A stretch of DNA of 64,000 nucleotides from Saccharum officinarum (taxonomy: Eukaryota; Streptophyta; Magnoliopsida; Poales; Poaceae): NCBI GenBank assembly GCA_020631735.1, contig CM036158.1, positions 85,685,421-85,749,420 on the forward strand, given 5' to 3'. Shown in pieces: positions 33,756-47,950 of the stretch. How positions within the stretch are numbered: the stretch's first letter is position 1; each line of letters starts with the position of its first letter. The position numbers and the translations under genes are program-made. Below the pieces are notes generated by a model. It did not search any database. It saw only the letters and a program-made list of their open reading frames with translations, and was not told where the DNA came from.

Positions 33756-34849
33756 ATCTCCCCCTTTTCGGTAATTGATGACAACCCTCACAAAGATGAT
33801 TTTGATAATAAAAGTTTTGAACTTGTCATGCTTGTCCAATCATTTTGCTCATAAGTAAAGTTTGGACAATTATCACAAGCTCGGTTTTGGTAGCATTAGC
33901 TCTCCCTACATATGTACATAGAGTTTGGATTGAAAGCTTTGCACATATGTATAGATAGAAGTGTTGAGAGAGTAATTCTACGAAATGATGCTAAGGTGTA
34001 AGAAATGGACCCTTTGAAGCGTGATACCAATCGGAGTTGCCTTTTACACCATCCTTAGCATCAAGGAGTAACTAGACATCCATCACAACTCAAAGAACCC
34101 CGTGAGATCAACATTATATGTAAAGGTTCTTGGACCACTTGTACCACTTGTAGAGCTTTAAGCATGTCTAGAAACCACATGTAAACTATTCCTATGCATG
34201 CTAGTAGATCATTTCATCATTCAAGTTCTATACTAGCATTGCACCACACAAGCACGTATATTGAATTTAAAAACATGTGCAATGAGCAAGTCATATGAGA
34301 ATGCACAAACAAATGCAACAACTTTTTTATGAGCTTGCTCCCTCTACTTGTGTGCATCAAAATTTTATTTACTCCTTTATCATGTTGAATAATCTTTTCT
34401 CTCCCCCTTTGTCAACAACTTACCCAAAAATGGGATCAAATTGTGGAGAGAAAAGCAATGTTTGATAGAGTAGGTTAGAATTTATCAAATTTGATTTAAC
34501 CTAGAATACTTGTCAAAGATATTTAATTCGATTTGAACCAAAGACAAGCTTCTTCACTCCTCATAATAAGGGTTATCTTGCCTATGTTGAATTAAACACT
34601 TATAGCAAATCTTCTAGATTCAACACTAGGTTTACAAGCTCACAAACATGTCATATGCCACCACTAGATCAAAATAAGCATAGAAGCAATAGTGGTAACA
34701 TATAACTATCAAATTTCATTTGATTTATCATGAATGCTCATGTGTACCACTTATTATGTCTACATGCTCTAGCAAGTCCTTAGCATAAGATGAATGACAT
34801 GTCAATCAACTTTACCTTGCAATGTCGAAGGAGAGGCATGTCAATAAGT

Positions 34850-37800
34850 GGGTGGGGTGCATTCAACTCATGTTTGAGAAATCAAGAATGTTCAATTCAT
34901 TCTTAGCTTGCAAAAACCTCTTTTTCATCCAAGTGGCTGGTGAGAATGTCGGCAAGTTGACTCATCGGTGCCACACTTTCAATGGCAAATCTCCCTTTTG
35001 TTGATGATCTCTAATGAAATGATGCCTTATGTCAATATGCTTTGTTCTTCATGTTGAAGCCGGGTTTGTATCATCTTGATTGCACTTTCATTATCACATA
35101 GCAATGGCACATTCTTGAAGTTGAGACCATAATCCTTCAAAGTTGATTTCATCCATAGCAAGGTTGCACAACAACTCTCCACACTCACATATTCGGCTTC
35201 GGCGGTAGAGATTGCCAACACTATTTTGTTTCTTTGAGGACGTCATGACACAAGTGATCTTCCAAGTAATTTGATATGTGCCACTTGTGCTCTTTCTATT
35301 GATCTTGCAACCCTGATAGTCGGGAGTCCGAATATCCAATCAATTCAAATTTGACCCCTTGGGATACCTTAGTCCACATCTCTTGTTTGCTTCAAGTACC
35401 TCAATATTCTCTTTGCGGCCGTGAGATGACTCTCTCTAGGTGAGGCTTGATATTTCTAGCACACATACAAACACTAAACATGACATCCGGGCTTGATGCA
35501 GTGATATAGAGTAGACTTTCAATCAAAGACTGATATTTCTTTTGATTCACCATTTTGCCATCAAAGATCACTATCCAAATTGCCATTTGTACTCATTGGA
35601 GTTGAAGTTGGCTTTGCATCTTGCATTCTAAACTTCTTCAACATGTCCCTTATTGTATCCCTTGACTCACAAATGTCCCATTCTTCAATTGCTGACTTGG
35701 AGACCAAGAAGTAGCTAAGTTCACCAATCATAGACATTTCAAATTCTTTGGCCATCATAGCACCAAATTCTTCACAATAAGCTTGATCGGTTGATCCAAA
35801 GATTGATAATCATCAACATATATTTGCACTATGAATAGAATTATTCCTAACTTTTTCTTGGTTAATAGAGTTGTATCAACCTGCTTTGCCCATCTTGAAT
35901 CGGCCTTAGAGAGAAGGAAATCCCTTAGCCTCTCATACCATGCTCTAGGTGCTTGCTTTAAGCCATATAAGCCTTCTTCAACTTGTATACATGGTTGGGT
36001 TTCTTGTCATATTCAAATCCGGGAGGTTGCTCAACAAAGACTAACTCATTGATGATCCTATTGAGAAATGCACTTTTGACATCCATTTGATATAGTTTGA
36101 TGTTGTGTGCACAAGCATAAGCCAGTAGAATCCTTATTGCCTCCAATCTTGTCACGGGAGCATATGTCTCATCATAGTCAAGACCTTCTACTTGAGTGTA
36201 ACATTGAGCAACTAGTCTTGCTTTGTTTCTCTCCACACAATGCCATCTTGATCTTGCTTGTTTTTGAACACCCATTTGGTTCCAATCACATTGTAGTCAT
36301 TTGGCCTTTCTACCAATTCCCAAACATCATTTTCTTGTGAAATTGTTAAGCTCTTCTTGCATAGCCATGATCTAATCGGCATCCCTCAAAGCTTCTTCTA
36401 TTTTCTTTGGTTCTAAGGTTGACACAAATGATGCATGCTCACAAAACATAGCCAATCTTGATCTTGTTTGCACACCACTTCTAATATCACAATAACACTA
36501 TCAATGGGGTGATCTCTTGCAACATGTTGTGGTTGAAGTACTTACACTTGATTGCTTGAGCTTGGTTGATTACTTGATGTATCTTGATGAGATGAACTAG
36601 CACCATGATCTTGCACTTGAGAGTCACTAGCTAGCTTGAATGGAGAATTAAGCACTTGATCTTTATCATCATCTTGAATATCAATTGCTTGCTTTGCTCT
36701 AATGTCCCTAATATCCATGTTCTTCATTGCTTTCACCAATTGAGTTCCACCAACATCATCTAGATTCTCTTCTTCATCTTGTGACCCATTGGTTTCATCA
36801 AATTGCACATCATGGACTTCTTCTACAATGCCACTTGAGTTGTTCCAAACTCTATAAGCTTTGCTTATAGTTGAATAACCAAGTAGGAACCCCTCATCAC
36901 ATCTCTTGTCAAACTTTCCCAATCTAGTGCCCTTCTTCAAGATATAACATTTGCAACCACCAACACTCTAAAGTAAAAAAAATATTGGGCTTTCTTCCAT
37001 GAAGTAGCTCATATGGGGTCTTCTCTAGCAATGGATTGACAATATAGTCTATTGATGTAGTAGCAAGCGGTATTGATTGCTTCATCCTAAAAAATTGACT
37101 CACATTGTACTCATGAAGCATTGATCTAGCCATATCAAGCAATGTTTTATTCTTTCTCTCAACTAGGCCATTTGATTGTGGAGTGTACTTGGCCGAGAAT
37201 TGATGTCCAATGTCATAGTGATCACAAAGTTCTTCAATTCTTGTATTCTTGAACTCACTTCCATTGTCACTTCTCACTTTCTTGATTCTAATCTCAAACT
37301 CATTGTGAACTCTAGTGAGAAATGTCTTGAAGGTGTCAAACACTTCACTTTTGTCACTAAGAAAGAATACCCATGTAAATCTTGTGAAGTTATCCACTAT
37401 GACAAAGCCATACTTGTTGCCGCCTATGCTTGTGTATGTTGTTTGGGCCAAATAGATCCATGTGCATCAAATCAAATACTTTACATGTGCTCATTGTACT
37501 CTTCTTTGGATGTGAGCTTCCAACTTGCTTCCCGGCTTGACATGCACTACAAAGCTTATTCTTCTCAAATTCAACATCTTTCAAACCATTGACAAGATTA
37601 TGAGTTGTAAGCTTCTTCAATTGTTTCATGCCAACATGACCAAGCCTTCTATGCCAAAGCCAACCCATGCTTGATTTGGAGATTAAGCAAGTTGTCAAAG
37701 AAGTTTTCTCTAGTATTGAAGTCAACTAGGTAGAGATTCTCATATCTAAAACCTTTGAATGCCCACATTGAACCATCCACACTAATAACTTCCACATCAT

Positions 37801-38060
37801 CAATCCTAAAGATGCATTTGTAGCCTAGATCACATATTTATGCCACGGATAGAAGATTGAAATCCAAGCTTTCAACTAGCAACATTTTGGAGATACTCAA
37901 ATCATTTGATATTGCAATCTTGCCCAAGCCAATAACCTTGACTTTCTTGTTATTACCAAATATGATAGAATCAACACCACTATGATTGTCATTGATTGAG
38001 TCAAACATTCTTCATGTACCGGTCATGTGTTGAGTGCACCCACTATCAATAATCCAATGC
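34850..38060 (-). pseudogene. copia pol remnant, second copy
   Basis: Same domains and the same stops as 15328-18520, plus many further frameshifts between about 34900 and 36350, so that RNase H and RT survive only as short pieces. Integrase is readable at 36924-37451. The extra breaks coincide with the low-quality part of the second contig and are probably sequencing errors. Confidence 0.8.
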
Positions 38061-38117
38061 CTTCCTCCGGCTTTGTAATTGACCTACAAGCAAATCAATG
38101 AAGCTTCGTACCTATTT

Positions 38118-40147
38118 TTACTTGGGTCCTTGTAGGTTAGTAACTAAGCTCTTTGGTATCCAAGTAGCCTTCTTCTTTGGCCCAATAATGGGTGTACCAA
38201 TAAACTTAGTTTGCACACCCTTCACACCTTTGGTAAGCACATAGCAAGAATCAAAAGGTATAGCATTAACAAATTTCTTGCTTTGGTTCTTTTTATTACA
38301 ATTATGCTCTAAGTGCCCAACTTGCTTGCATCTATTGCAAAACCGACCATTGCTCTTCACAAAGCTAGGCTTTGGAGTTGCAAAGACCGACTTGCCTTTC
38401 TTGGGGGTGTAGCCCAATCCCTCTTTGTTAAGAGAGAACCTTTGGCTATCCAAGCACTTAAGCAAGCAGGCCTCACCACCATAGGCCTTGCCTAGGGCGT
38501 GAGTGAGCTCATCCACCTCTCTCTTGAGAATCTCATTCTCAACCATTAGTGAGGTATCACAAGTGAAACCATCACTAGTAGTGGAGGTAGAGTTGGTGGT
38601 GGTGGATAAAGAGCTACAAGAAGGGTTAGCATTTGACATGATGATAGATTCATAAGAGGATTCATCAATTATATCACATGTAACACCTATATCACATGAT
38701 ACAACAACCTCCTTCTTTGCTTGTTGCTCAAGTAGCAATGAGTGAGCTTTTTCAAGCTTAGAATGAGCCTTATCAAGATCCTCATGGTCTTCCACTAGAC
38801 TCTTATGAGTGGTCTTAAGCTCACTAAGAACTTTCTTAAGTATTGCTACTTTCATTGAAAGCTTCTTACACTCCTTGTTCTTGGCAATAGCTATGTCTCT
38901 AGTTTGTTGCATCAAGTCATATAGTTGTTCTTTAGTTGGTTCATCATCATCACCATTTTCATTATCATTATTATTATCATTATCACTATCATGAACATAT
39001 TCCATTTCACTTTCATCATCACTCTCATCATATAAATCTATCAACTTCTTTGGCCATGAAGCACGAAGAGGATGAATCAAATAGTGAAGGCTTCTTGTTG
39101 ATGGCAATGGAAGCAAAAGCCTTGTTGGATGATTCTTCTTCTTCTTCATCACTTTCCCAAGTGACCACATAGGCCCCATTCTTGCCCTTCTTGAATGTCA
39201 TCTTGGCCTCTCTCTTCTTCTTCTCAAACTTGCCCCTCTTGTTGTTTTCTTCTTGTCATAGGGACAATCGGCTTGAAGATATTCGGTGCTATCACAATTG
39301 AAACACCTCCTTTGTTGCTCATTACTCTTGAAGTTGTCAATTCTCTTTTTGAAGCCTCTTCTCTTAATGAACATGTGACCCATTCTTTTGACTACAAGAG
39401 CAAGTGCCTCATCATCAATTTCAAAATCTTCACCTTCATTATTGTCTTCTTCTTCTATGTTGATAGATTTGCCTTTGGAGGAGGTGGCCTTGAATGCCAC
39501 GGTCTTCTTCTTCTTTTCTTCCTCCTTCTTCTCATCGACATCTTGATCATACTTGTCATATGTCAAGACTTCACCAAGCAAATCATTGGGTTTTATTGTT
39601 TCAAGCCCATCTCTTTGTAGCATCATGATCAATATTTTGAATTTTCTTGGTAAACTCAACAAGAACTTGTGGCAAAAATCTTGGTCTTGTGTCTTGTGCC
39701 CTAAGCTCTTGAGATCATTCACAATTACTTGCAATCTATGAAACATCTCTAAGATTGTTTCTTCTTTTTTATTTTGAAGTTCTCAAACTCACTCTTGAGT
39801 CCATATAGCTTGGCACTCTTCACAACCTTAGTGCCCTCATATGTTTCACTCAACCTTGTCCATACTTCATATGCCAATTCTAAATCCTTGATGCCCTCAA
39901 ATACTTTGGTGTCAATACCATTATAAAGAGTATTTAGAGCCATTCTATTGCATGTTCTATTTGCTCTATCTTCATCGGTGAGATGATCGGGATCAATGAT
40001 AGCAAAGTCATTCTCGGTGACTTGCAAAACTCTCTCATGAATAGACCTAAGGTACATTGTCATCTTTCTCTTCCAATGAGCAAAAGAACTAACACCATCA
40101 AAGAACGGTGGCTTGCCCCCAACATGATTGAACATAATTTGAGCCAT
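38118..40147 (-). pseudogene. gag: copia gag, second copy, frameshifted
   Basis: Equivalent of the 677-residue gag at 18566-20599. It is broken into three frames by small length changes: near 39768 (one base lost in a poly-T), near 39246 (one T lost) and near 39032-39050 (sequence replaced around TAAATCTATCAAC). The first copy is open across all three sites. Confidence 0.8.
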
Positions 40148-40203
40148 TTTTCACACTGAAGGATGTTAAGCCTTGATTAAAACGGTGACCACAGCTCCGA
40201 TAC

Positions 40204-42343
40204 CTTGGTCCTAGATGGCTAGACAATAGCCTATAAAAAATCTAGAGAATAGCAAAATTTCTACAAGCAACTAAGCAAACTAGTTAACAACAAACGGTGC
40301 AAAACGAGTTTTGCTTAGCCTACGGTTGTGATGCAAGCCTCCTATCCACAAGTCTAGTAGATTATGATCTCTAGTTCACACAAGGGCTATGTCACTAAAC
40401 TTACACTAGTGAGCAAGCTGACAACACTAGCAAAGGCTACCACTAGAGCTTACACAAGATAATCTAGTAAAAGTAAATGCAAGAGATAGGATCGTGAATC
40501 TTATACCGACGGTGGAGTGAAGATGTTGCCAATCACCAAGATGATATACAATCAATCAATATTGATAATAACACAATATGAAGACCAATCACCGGGAGAC
40601 AAGAGACACAATATTTTGTTCACCCGGTGTTCACTTGTGCACCGATAAGCTACGTCACCGGTTGTGTCGACCAACACTTAGATGGTTCCTCGGTGTGACC
40701 CTCAAGTCACTTGCCCCTCAAGGCACGCCCCGCAAGGCACCGCAAGACACCACTCTCAAGTGAGGTAACTCAATGACATGCGTAATGTAATAGAGTTGCT
40801 TTTGGCGTCCCGCCGAGGAAAGCACAAGAACCTCTTACAATCAACCGGAGGTGGCAAGAACAATCACCTTCTCTTGCCAATGCCTCCAACAATCTCCAAG
40901 CCGGCTAGGAGCAGTACTCTCCAAGAGTAACAAGAAATTCACCGGCTAAACCACCCACAAGTGCCACTAGATGCCCTCAAGCTATGCAATGCACTTTGGG
41001 ATCACTCAATCTCACTTTTGATTTGCAATCAAGCAAGAGAGATGAGTGGGAGGAGATGCTCTAGCTCAAAGGATGCACAAGAATGTTAGAAATCATGAGA
41101 GACCTCCCCAAGGGCCGGCCAACAAGTATTTATAAGCATCCCATCCAAATAGAGCCGTTATACCCCTTCACTGGGTCTGTTCGGGATGACCGGACGCGCC
41201 GGTCATAACTGACCGGACGCGCTCAACCGCGTCCGATTCTCCAACAGTCACTGACCCAACGGTCAAACCAACGACTGGACGCGTCGGTCCCGAGTGACCG
41301 GACGCGCTCCAGTCAACGACCAGACGCGCCGATCGCACAACACCGCACGCCAGCGAAGTAACGACCGGACGCGCCCCTCGCAACGACCGGACGCGACAGT
41401 GCCCGCGTCCGGTTTGAGTCCAGTAAGCTCCCTCGATGATCAGACGCGTCCGATCATGTGTGACCGGACGCGCCTCGCGTCCGATCGTACTCAGTTTCCT
41501 CTGGACACCTGACCGGACGCGCCGGTCCCGCGAGTGACCGGACGCGCCGGTTGCAAACCCTAGCACCCGCGCCTGCGCTGTACTGACCGGACGCGTCCGG
41601 TCATACCATGACCGCGTCCGGTGCAGCATCCGGTCACCTCTGTGACCTCCGTTCGCCTCCGTTTCTTTTCCGACTTCCGGCGAAGTGGAAAATAGGCATT
41701 TCAAGTTCCCAAAAAACGCCTGACATCGCCTTCGCAAATGTGCCAACACCAACAAGTGATCACCACCTTGTGCACGTGTGTTAGCCTTTTCATAAACATT
41801 TTCGAAGGTTTTCCAGTTAGCTCACTAGGCCCTACATGCAATGCACTTCATGGATTCACCTAGTGGCACTCGTGCATCGAATAACCGATAAGACTTTCCC
41901 TCTTAATAGTTCGGCTATCGATCCTAAACCACTCACACCCTCTATGGTGTCTTGAGTGCAAAACAAAATGGCCCTATGGTTATACCTTTGCCTTGAGCCC
42001 ATTTTGTTTTTCCAAAAGATATGATCCACTTCATATCATCACATGACTGTCTCGATCCATCGACCTTAACTTCACTTGCTCTTCACCGTTGCATCGGTCC
42101 GTCGGCGCCAAGTCTTACTCAAGCTTCACCATCGCATGGTCCTTCGCTTCGAAGCCTCGACTTGCCCTTCACCTTCACAACCGGTCCATCGAGCCAAGCA
42201 TCACCTCAGTCTTCATCATCTTGGTCACATGAGTCAATGTCATGTCTCATATTCAATGACCACCTTTATCTAAATCATCCACTTAGATACAAAGGTTAGT
42301 CCTAGGTTTTATCAATTAGCCAAAACCAAACTAGGGACTTTCA
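40204..42343 (-). repeat. 5' LTR, second copy, scrambled at its inner edge
   Basis: Matches 20660-22798 from about 40290 onward. The first ~75 bases differ: the TGTAAGG start is lost, and the CCTATAAAAATTTCTACAAG region appears as overlapping partial repeats. The LTR tip, repeat array (about 41184-41620) and CATGC duplication are intact. Confidence 0.85.
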
Positions 42344-42590
42344 CATGCAGACTCCTATACAGAGGCCGGCAAAACCGGACGCCACCTCCACGAACTCGCC
42401 GACGGCGCCAGAGTGGAGCACCACCGAGACGGGGAAGAACGATCGCAAAACGGAATTGGGGCTGGGAGCCAGAAGACCCAACAGGAGAAGGGTAAGGTCT
42501 TTCTACATGGGCCACCGAGGTGGGCCTTTAAGCTATTGGGCCATAGAGGTACGGTGCAAGAAGCTTCTCAGCCACCCTATTCTGACTTGC

Positions 42591-42696
42591 ACCCTGTTCG
42601 CTTACTATTTTTCAACTAACGATCAGTGTTTTTTGTCTCACAATAAATCAGCATAAGCATCAACATAAGCTAAATTTCAGCATAAGCGAACAGGGT
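42591..42696. mobile_element. Short MITE, second copy of 23047-23152
   Basis: Identical 14-bp termini ACCCTGTTCGCTTA / TAAGCGAACAGGGT in the same context. Confidence 0.75.
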
Positions 42697-43608
42697 CTTG
42701 ATTAGCTACTTACTAGTAACTAGATCGTTTATTGGGTTCATCCCGGAATTGAGAAACACAGGATGTTTCCGGCCAAATACGGAAATCCTAGAAAACTGGC
42801 GGGACAAAGGCTCTCCCGTTTCTGTCCTGCTCACTCCAAGCTCCGGCCCTTGTCCCGTCCTGTATTCGGATTTTTATTTCGAAAATACAGAAACAGGCGG
42901 TTCAAATATGGAAAACGAGATGAGAAGAGTCGGGGTTTAACCTGTCCGTTTTCAACCTTAATTATTGTTAATTATTGTTCATTGGACCAAAGGAAAACAA
43001 ACTTCCTAGAGTGCAAGTGCCTGAAAAAGCAGAACCAAAGGCACCTGACAACAAAATGAAAGAAATCGAGAAAGAAGAAGCTTCAAAGCCATCTGATTTA
43101 GATCTAATGAATGAGAATCATTGTCTGATTAGATGCAAGATTTTAGGCACCTAATGAAATATCAAATATAGCAGGTCCCAAAGGAAAATGGTTCAGTGGA
43201 AACATGTTTTAGCCTTTGAATGCTTGGCATGCACACAAACCTTGTTCACTTGGACATGTGTCCGATCCACATGAATACTTGCGTCAATAACTTACTCGTA
43301 TTACTTAGTTTCAAAAAAAAAACTTACTCGTATTACGAGAATTTAAACAAGCGCAGCAACGCTAGCTGCCATTCATTTCAAGAAGCAAAATACAGCGTAC
43401 ATCACTATTTGGCACTTATTAAGCCGTATATTTCTATCTACATTTCTTTTACCCGTTACGTACACGTTAATTAGCTCCACCTGCGTGCCAAAATACATCA
43501 CGCATACCCCCACCGAATTCACGCCAAAACAAGTAATCTCAAAATCATAAATAAATGAAGAAAAAGAAAGATGCATGCATGCATGCAGGGTTGTGGTACC
43601 AGCATCCA

Positions 43609-46600
43609 TCAGTGGCCGACGGCAATAGACTCCTCGTCGGCGAGCTCGATGCCGGCGTCGGCCAGGCGCTTCTCCTTATAGACGTAGCCCCTGGCGGCGA
43701 ACGTGAAGAGGACGAGGTTGATGGCGCTGATGACGGCGAGCAGCCAGTAGAAGTAGTCGAGCCTCCCGTCGTTGAGGTTGTCGGCAAGCCAACCGCCGCG
43801 GCCGCCGCCGTGGACCGTGACCTTGTGCACGATGGTGACCAGCAGCGTGCTGAAGAAGAATCCGAGCGCGCAGGTGCTGAGGAAGAGGCCCGTGCTCATG
43901 GTCTTCATGCCCTTGGGGCACTCCCGCAGGAAGAACGCGAGCTGGCCCATGTACGTGAAGGCCTCGCCGGCGCCGACGAGCACGAACTGCGGCATGAGCA
44001 GGAACACCGTGAGCGTGACTCCGTGCTCGGAGGCGGCGGCCGTCCGGCGGTGGCGCTCGACGAGCGCGGCCACGGCCATGCCGGCGACGGAGAGGAGGAG
44101 GCCGACGAAGACGCGCTGCAGCGGGGTGAGGCCGTGCGGGTTCCCCGTGAGGCGGCGCGCGAACGGCGCGAGGAGGCGGTCGTAGACGGGCACGGTGAGG
44201 AGGATGGAGCCGATGAGGAAGACGGTGAGGGAGCCCGCGGGGACGAGGAAGCCCCCCGAGCCGATGGACCGGTTCATGACCTCGGCCTGCGCCACCGAGA
44301 AGGTGGTCATCTGCGCGTGGATGGTCCAGAACATGATGGTGGTGGCCCAGATGGGCAGCATCCGCACCACCTGCTTCACCTCCTCCACGTCCGTCCGCGT
44401 GCACAGCGCCCACTTGCTCGCCGTCGCCGGTGACTCGCCGGCGCCGTCGATGATGGCCGCGTGGTCGAGTAACCTGCGTCATCCGTTTCACCGTAAGTCA
44501 TCTGTGAGTACTGTATAGTGTATAGTATAGTCAATTCCTGTACGTGGAGAGCACATCATTTTCAACGCCAAATTAATCATTATTGATAATTTATTATGGA
44601 GTAGTGTCAATCGCGAATAAACTGGAACCGAACCTTTCAGTTGAGGGCTACCGCCTGGTTGCCAGCCTGCCAGGCGACCACAATAAACTTGAAGAGGGCC
44701 TTTCAGTTTCAGGTGGCTTTGCACGTCTAATAGAATCACTTGTGCGTCACAGTCGATCGCGAAACTGCACGGTTCGATCGATCAGCACTAGGCGAGCTTG
44801 TGCACATGATCTTATTTGCCTTCGTGTGGGGTTTGGACCGTGATCGAGGCTGTGCACGATCAAGAATCGCTGTGGGTTGGGGCGGCAACGAATCAGCAGG
44901 ACAGGCAGACAGCCACACACGACACGAACGAGCGGCCATCAGCGCCCGTGAGACCGTGAGCGCCTTGCGGCTGCTGAATCCTGAACTATGCGTCGCGTGG
45001 CTGCGCCTGAGCGAGCGGCAGACATGTGACCGACCGGGCAAGCAAATCGGCAGTCCTGCCGGCGCTGCGATCCGTGGCCTGTGGGGCACGGCGGGCATGC
45101 ACAGCACAGCACCCGCCAAGTCCCAGAGCTGGGCGGCTGGCTACCTCAGCTTTCCTGATTGTTCTCCACAGGACAAAGCATTTTGTTTGGGGGAAACAAC
45201 GAAGCTTCAGAATGGCCGATCGGCCACTGCCCACTGAAGCAGCCATTGTGCAGGGTCCAGGCATCTGTGTCACTGTGTGAGAGGCGTTACCTCGCCCAGT
45301 GCCCAACTCCCCCTGCATACTCCTTTCTTCGGAAGGCAGCTAATAACTGGTAGTACTTCTCCCTGTAGTAGTGCAATCAGTTGCTAGATTAAGTCAAACG
45401 TTCTGTTGTCGCTCGGTGCGTCTGCCTAATCTCACTTTGTGCAGCTCATGTATGGTATGGTGATGCATGCAGTGACGCTACCTGGGCGTGAGCAGGTGTC
45501 CGAAAAGCTAGCTCTTTTATTTGTGGCTCAGCATAGCAGGCGCTGACCGTTGTCGTCGCCGTTGTTCGTTCTACTACGGAGTACTACATTTCTATTTTTT
45601 TTGTGAACAGTTCTATTACTACATTTCAATGCAGAAGCAGCTGGTTATCTAGTTTGGCCACAATGATTTGTGTGTTTTTTTCATCCATACAGTATTTACC
45701 ATTTTCGCTGCCACATGCAAAGAAGATCTATATGTTAAGACCTTGAGAGGTTTCGGTTGCTGTCATGATGCGGTGCAAGCACGACAGTACGAGACAGAGG
45801 TGTCGTCACGTGTACTGTGGTACATGCAAGTGGGGGATAGACGCCAGACCTATCCTCCTGTGGCGATTGGAGATTGCCAAAGGGCAATGACTATATCGCT
45901 CCACACTCACAAGTCACGTCGCGCCTACTACCCCCTGTGTGCATTGGTCCACACGTTTGAGCATCCACTTCCTTTACGTGTAGCCAGCACACTCAGGCTA
46001 TGCACACTGCGCGACTGTAAAAGGCCCGCTACGCCATATTTGGCGTTTGCACGCCCGTACCGCGCAACCGTAAAGGACCCGGCAAACTTGCGTTCGCTAC
46101 AGGGACACTGGACAGGCAGAGGCGCAAAAGAGGAACACTATCCTCTCCAGCGCCGGGCCCCATGTCGCAGGAGGTGCGCGCCGCGCCGGTGGACGCCGCC
46201 AGCGGTCGTCTCTTTTTTTTTAGCGTTCGCAATAGAGGGCTACCGCTGCAGCACAAGATTTTTACCGTGCACTAGATCTAGTTCTGATAAGTGGGCCAGT
46301 GGAGGTAGAGATCGGTTTGGAGACTCCACCGCTGCGGATAGCCTGAGCTGCTAGCTCCAGCCATCCATCGGTCACTACTGCAGTACTGTACTAACCATGC
46401 ATCCCTTCGCAAAAATGCTACTACTAGTAGTATAGTTTTGTCAGTCCCAGTGTACTATGCTATGGGATACCGTGACGCTGCAGTAGTACCAGGCACGGAG
46501 CGCAGGAGTGATCTTGTGACAAACACACATGGACGTGGGCTGTGGCCTGGCTATACTGCAGAGAGTTGAAAACTACAGAATTATTCTTATTACCTGCATT

Positions 46601-47810
46601 CCTTGCTGTGGGGCAGCTTCTCCTTCCCCTTGACGTCGGTGCCGGCGGCGGCCGCGTGGTCCACGTCGTAGAGCATGTCCGGGTCGGACGGCAGCGCCAG
46701 GGCGCGCTTGCTCCACGCGGCGAACGCCACGGCGGCCACCTGGGTGAGCGGGCTCCCCACCAGCTTCTTGAAGCGGTACCTCCTGGTGCCCAGCAGGAAC
46801 ACGCTCAGCCCGCAGAGGATGCCGACAGCGCAGACGCCGTAGCCCCAGCGGCGCCCCACGTTGTCCTGCACGTACACCAGCGCCGTGACGGCCAGCAGCG
46901 CGCCGATGCTGACGAAGAAGTAGAACCAGTTGAAGAAGCGCAGCATCTTCCGCCGCTCGCCGGCGTGGGACTCGTCGAACTGGTCGGAGCCGAACCCCGA
47001 CACGCTGGACTTGAGCCCGCCGGTCCCCAGCGCCGTCAGGTATAGGCCTAGGTAGAGCACCCCGAGCTGCGTCCCGTTGGCCCGCACGCAGTCGGCGCTC
47101 GCGCCCTTGGCGTCCGCGCACGGTGGTGGGCGCAGACCGGGAGCCGCCGTCGAGATCGTCAGGATCATCACGCCCTGCATGCGGCGCAGACATCGATCGA
47201 AGTCAATTATAGTAGCCAGGCCAGGGTGTACGTCCTGCTGTTGTCGTACAGTATAGTAAGTGGCACCGGCCGGCCGGCGACAGATAAATAAACGAACCCA
47301 CCGTGGCCTGGACGGCGGTGAAGATGGCGATGGTGAGGTAGCGACCGAGGTAGGTGTCGGCGACGAAGCCGCCGAGGAGGCAGAGCATGAAGGAGGCGCC
47401 GATGAAGTTGGTGACGGTGTTGGCGGCGGAGGCATTGCCGAGGTGCATGGTGCCGGTCATGTAGGGCACCAGGTTCACCGCGATGCCCAGCGTCGTCATC
47501 CGCTCGGACAGCTCGGCGCCTTCAACTCATCAGGAAATCAACACTCGTCAGGACTCAGGACCACACGCACGGCACGCACATGCAGATGCACGTACACAGC
47601 ACGAACGAACGGCGGGTGCTGCTATAGTCATCATGCGCCGCGGCCGTGGACGCGCGTGAAATGGTAGGCAGGTCAGGTGAGGTTACCTAGGATCATGGCG
47701 GCGCACGCCCAGCCGCCGGTGGTGGCGCGGCTGGCGGGGCGGCCCTTGTAGTCCCAGGCGTCCGTCAGGGCCTTGCCATCCGACGCGGTATCCGGCAGAA
47801 CGGAGGCCAT
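43609..47810 (-). CDS. NRT1.1B-like: Nitrate transporter NPF6 gene, second copy (probable assembly duplicate)
   Basis: Exons on the minus strand: 1, 47687-47810; 2, 47302-47519; 3, 46594-47174; 4, 43609-44473. Each is displaced by 19543 bases from the first copy, with the same splice sites and the same 595-residue product. The intron reading frames also match residue for residue. A recent biological duplicate would be expected to show at least some intron differences. Since this copy lies in the repeated contig-end segment, I treat it as the same gene assembled twice. Its sequence is as good as the first copy's, with no breaks. Confidence 0.9.
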
Positions 47811-47942
47811 CTCGCACCAGTCTTTCTCAGCAGATGGACAAGCCCGGGCACAGGTGGTCTGGCAACGAGCAAAGGTTGTGTTGGGGGCTCGATCGGGGCA
47901 CGAACGATGCTTTGCTGCAAGCCTGCGCTGCCGAGGGGCAGC

Positions 47943-47950
47943 TTTTTATA
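47943..47950 (-). promoter_or_regulatory. TATA box of the second transporter copy
   Basis: Minus-strand TATAAAAA at the position equivalent to 28400-28407, about 133 bases upstream of ATG 47810. Confidence 0.65.

Larger units (their letters stand above)
31513..42343 (-). mobile_element. copia element, second copy of 11995-22798
   Basis: Carries the same CATGC duplications (31508-31512, 42344-42348) as the first copy. Two independent insertions would not share target site and flanks, so this is the same element read twice. LTRs: 31513-33755 and about 40204-42343. The primer site survives in part as minus-strand GGTATCGGAGCTG (40192-40204), but the adjoining LTR edge is scrambled. Extra frameshifts break pol and gag further. 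Confidence 0.9.
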
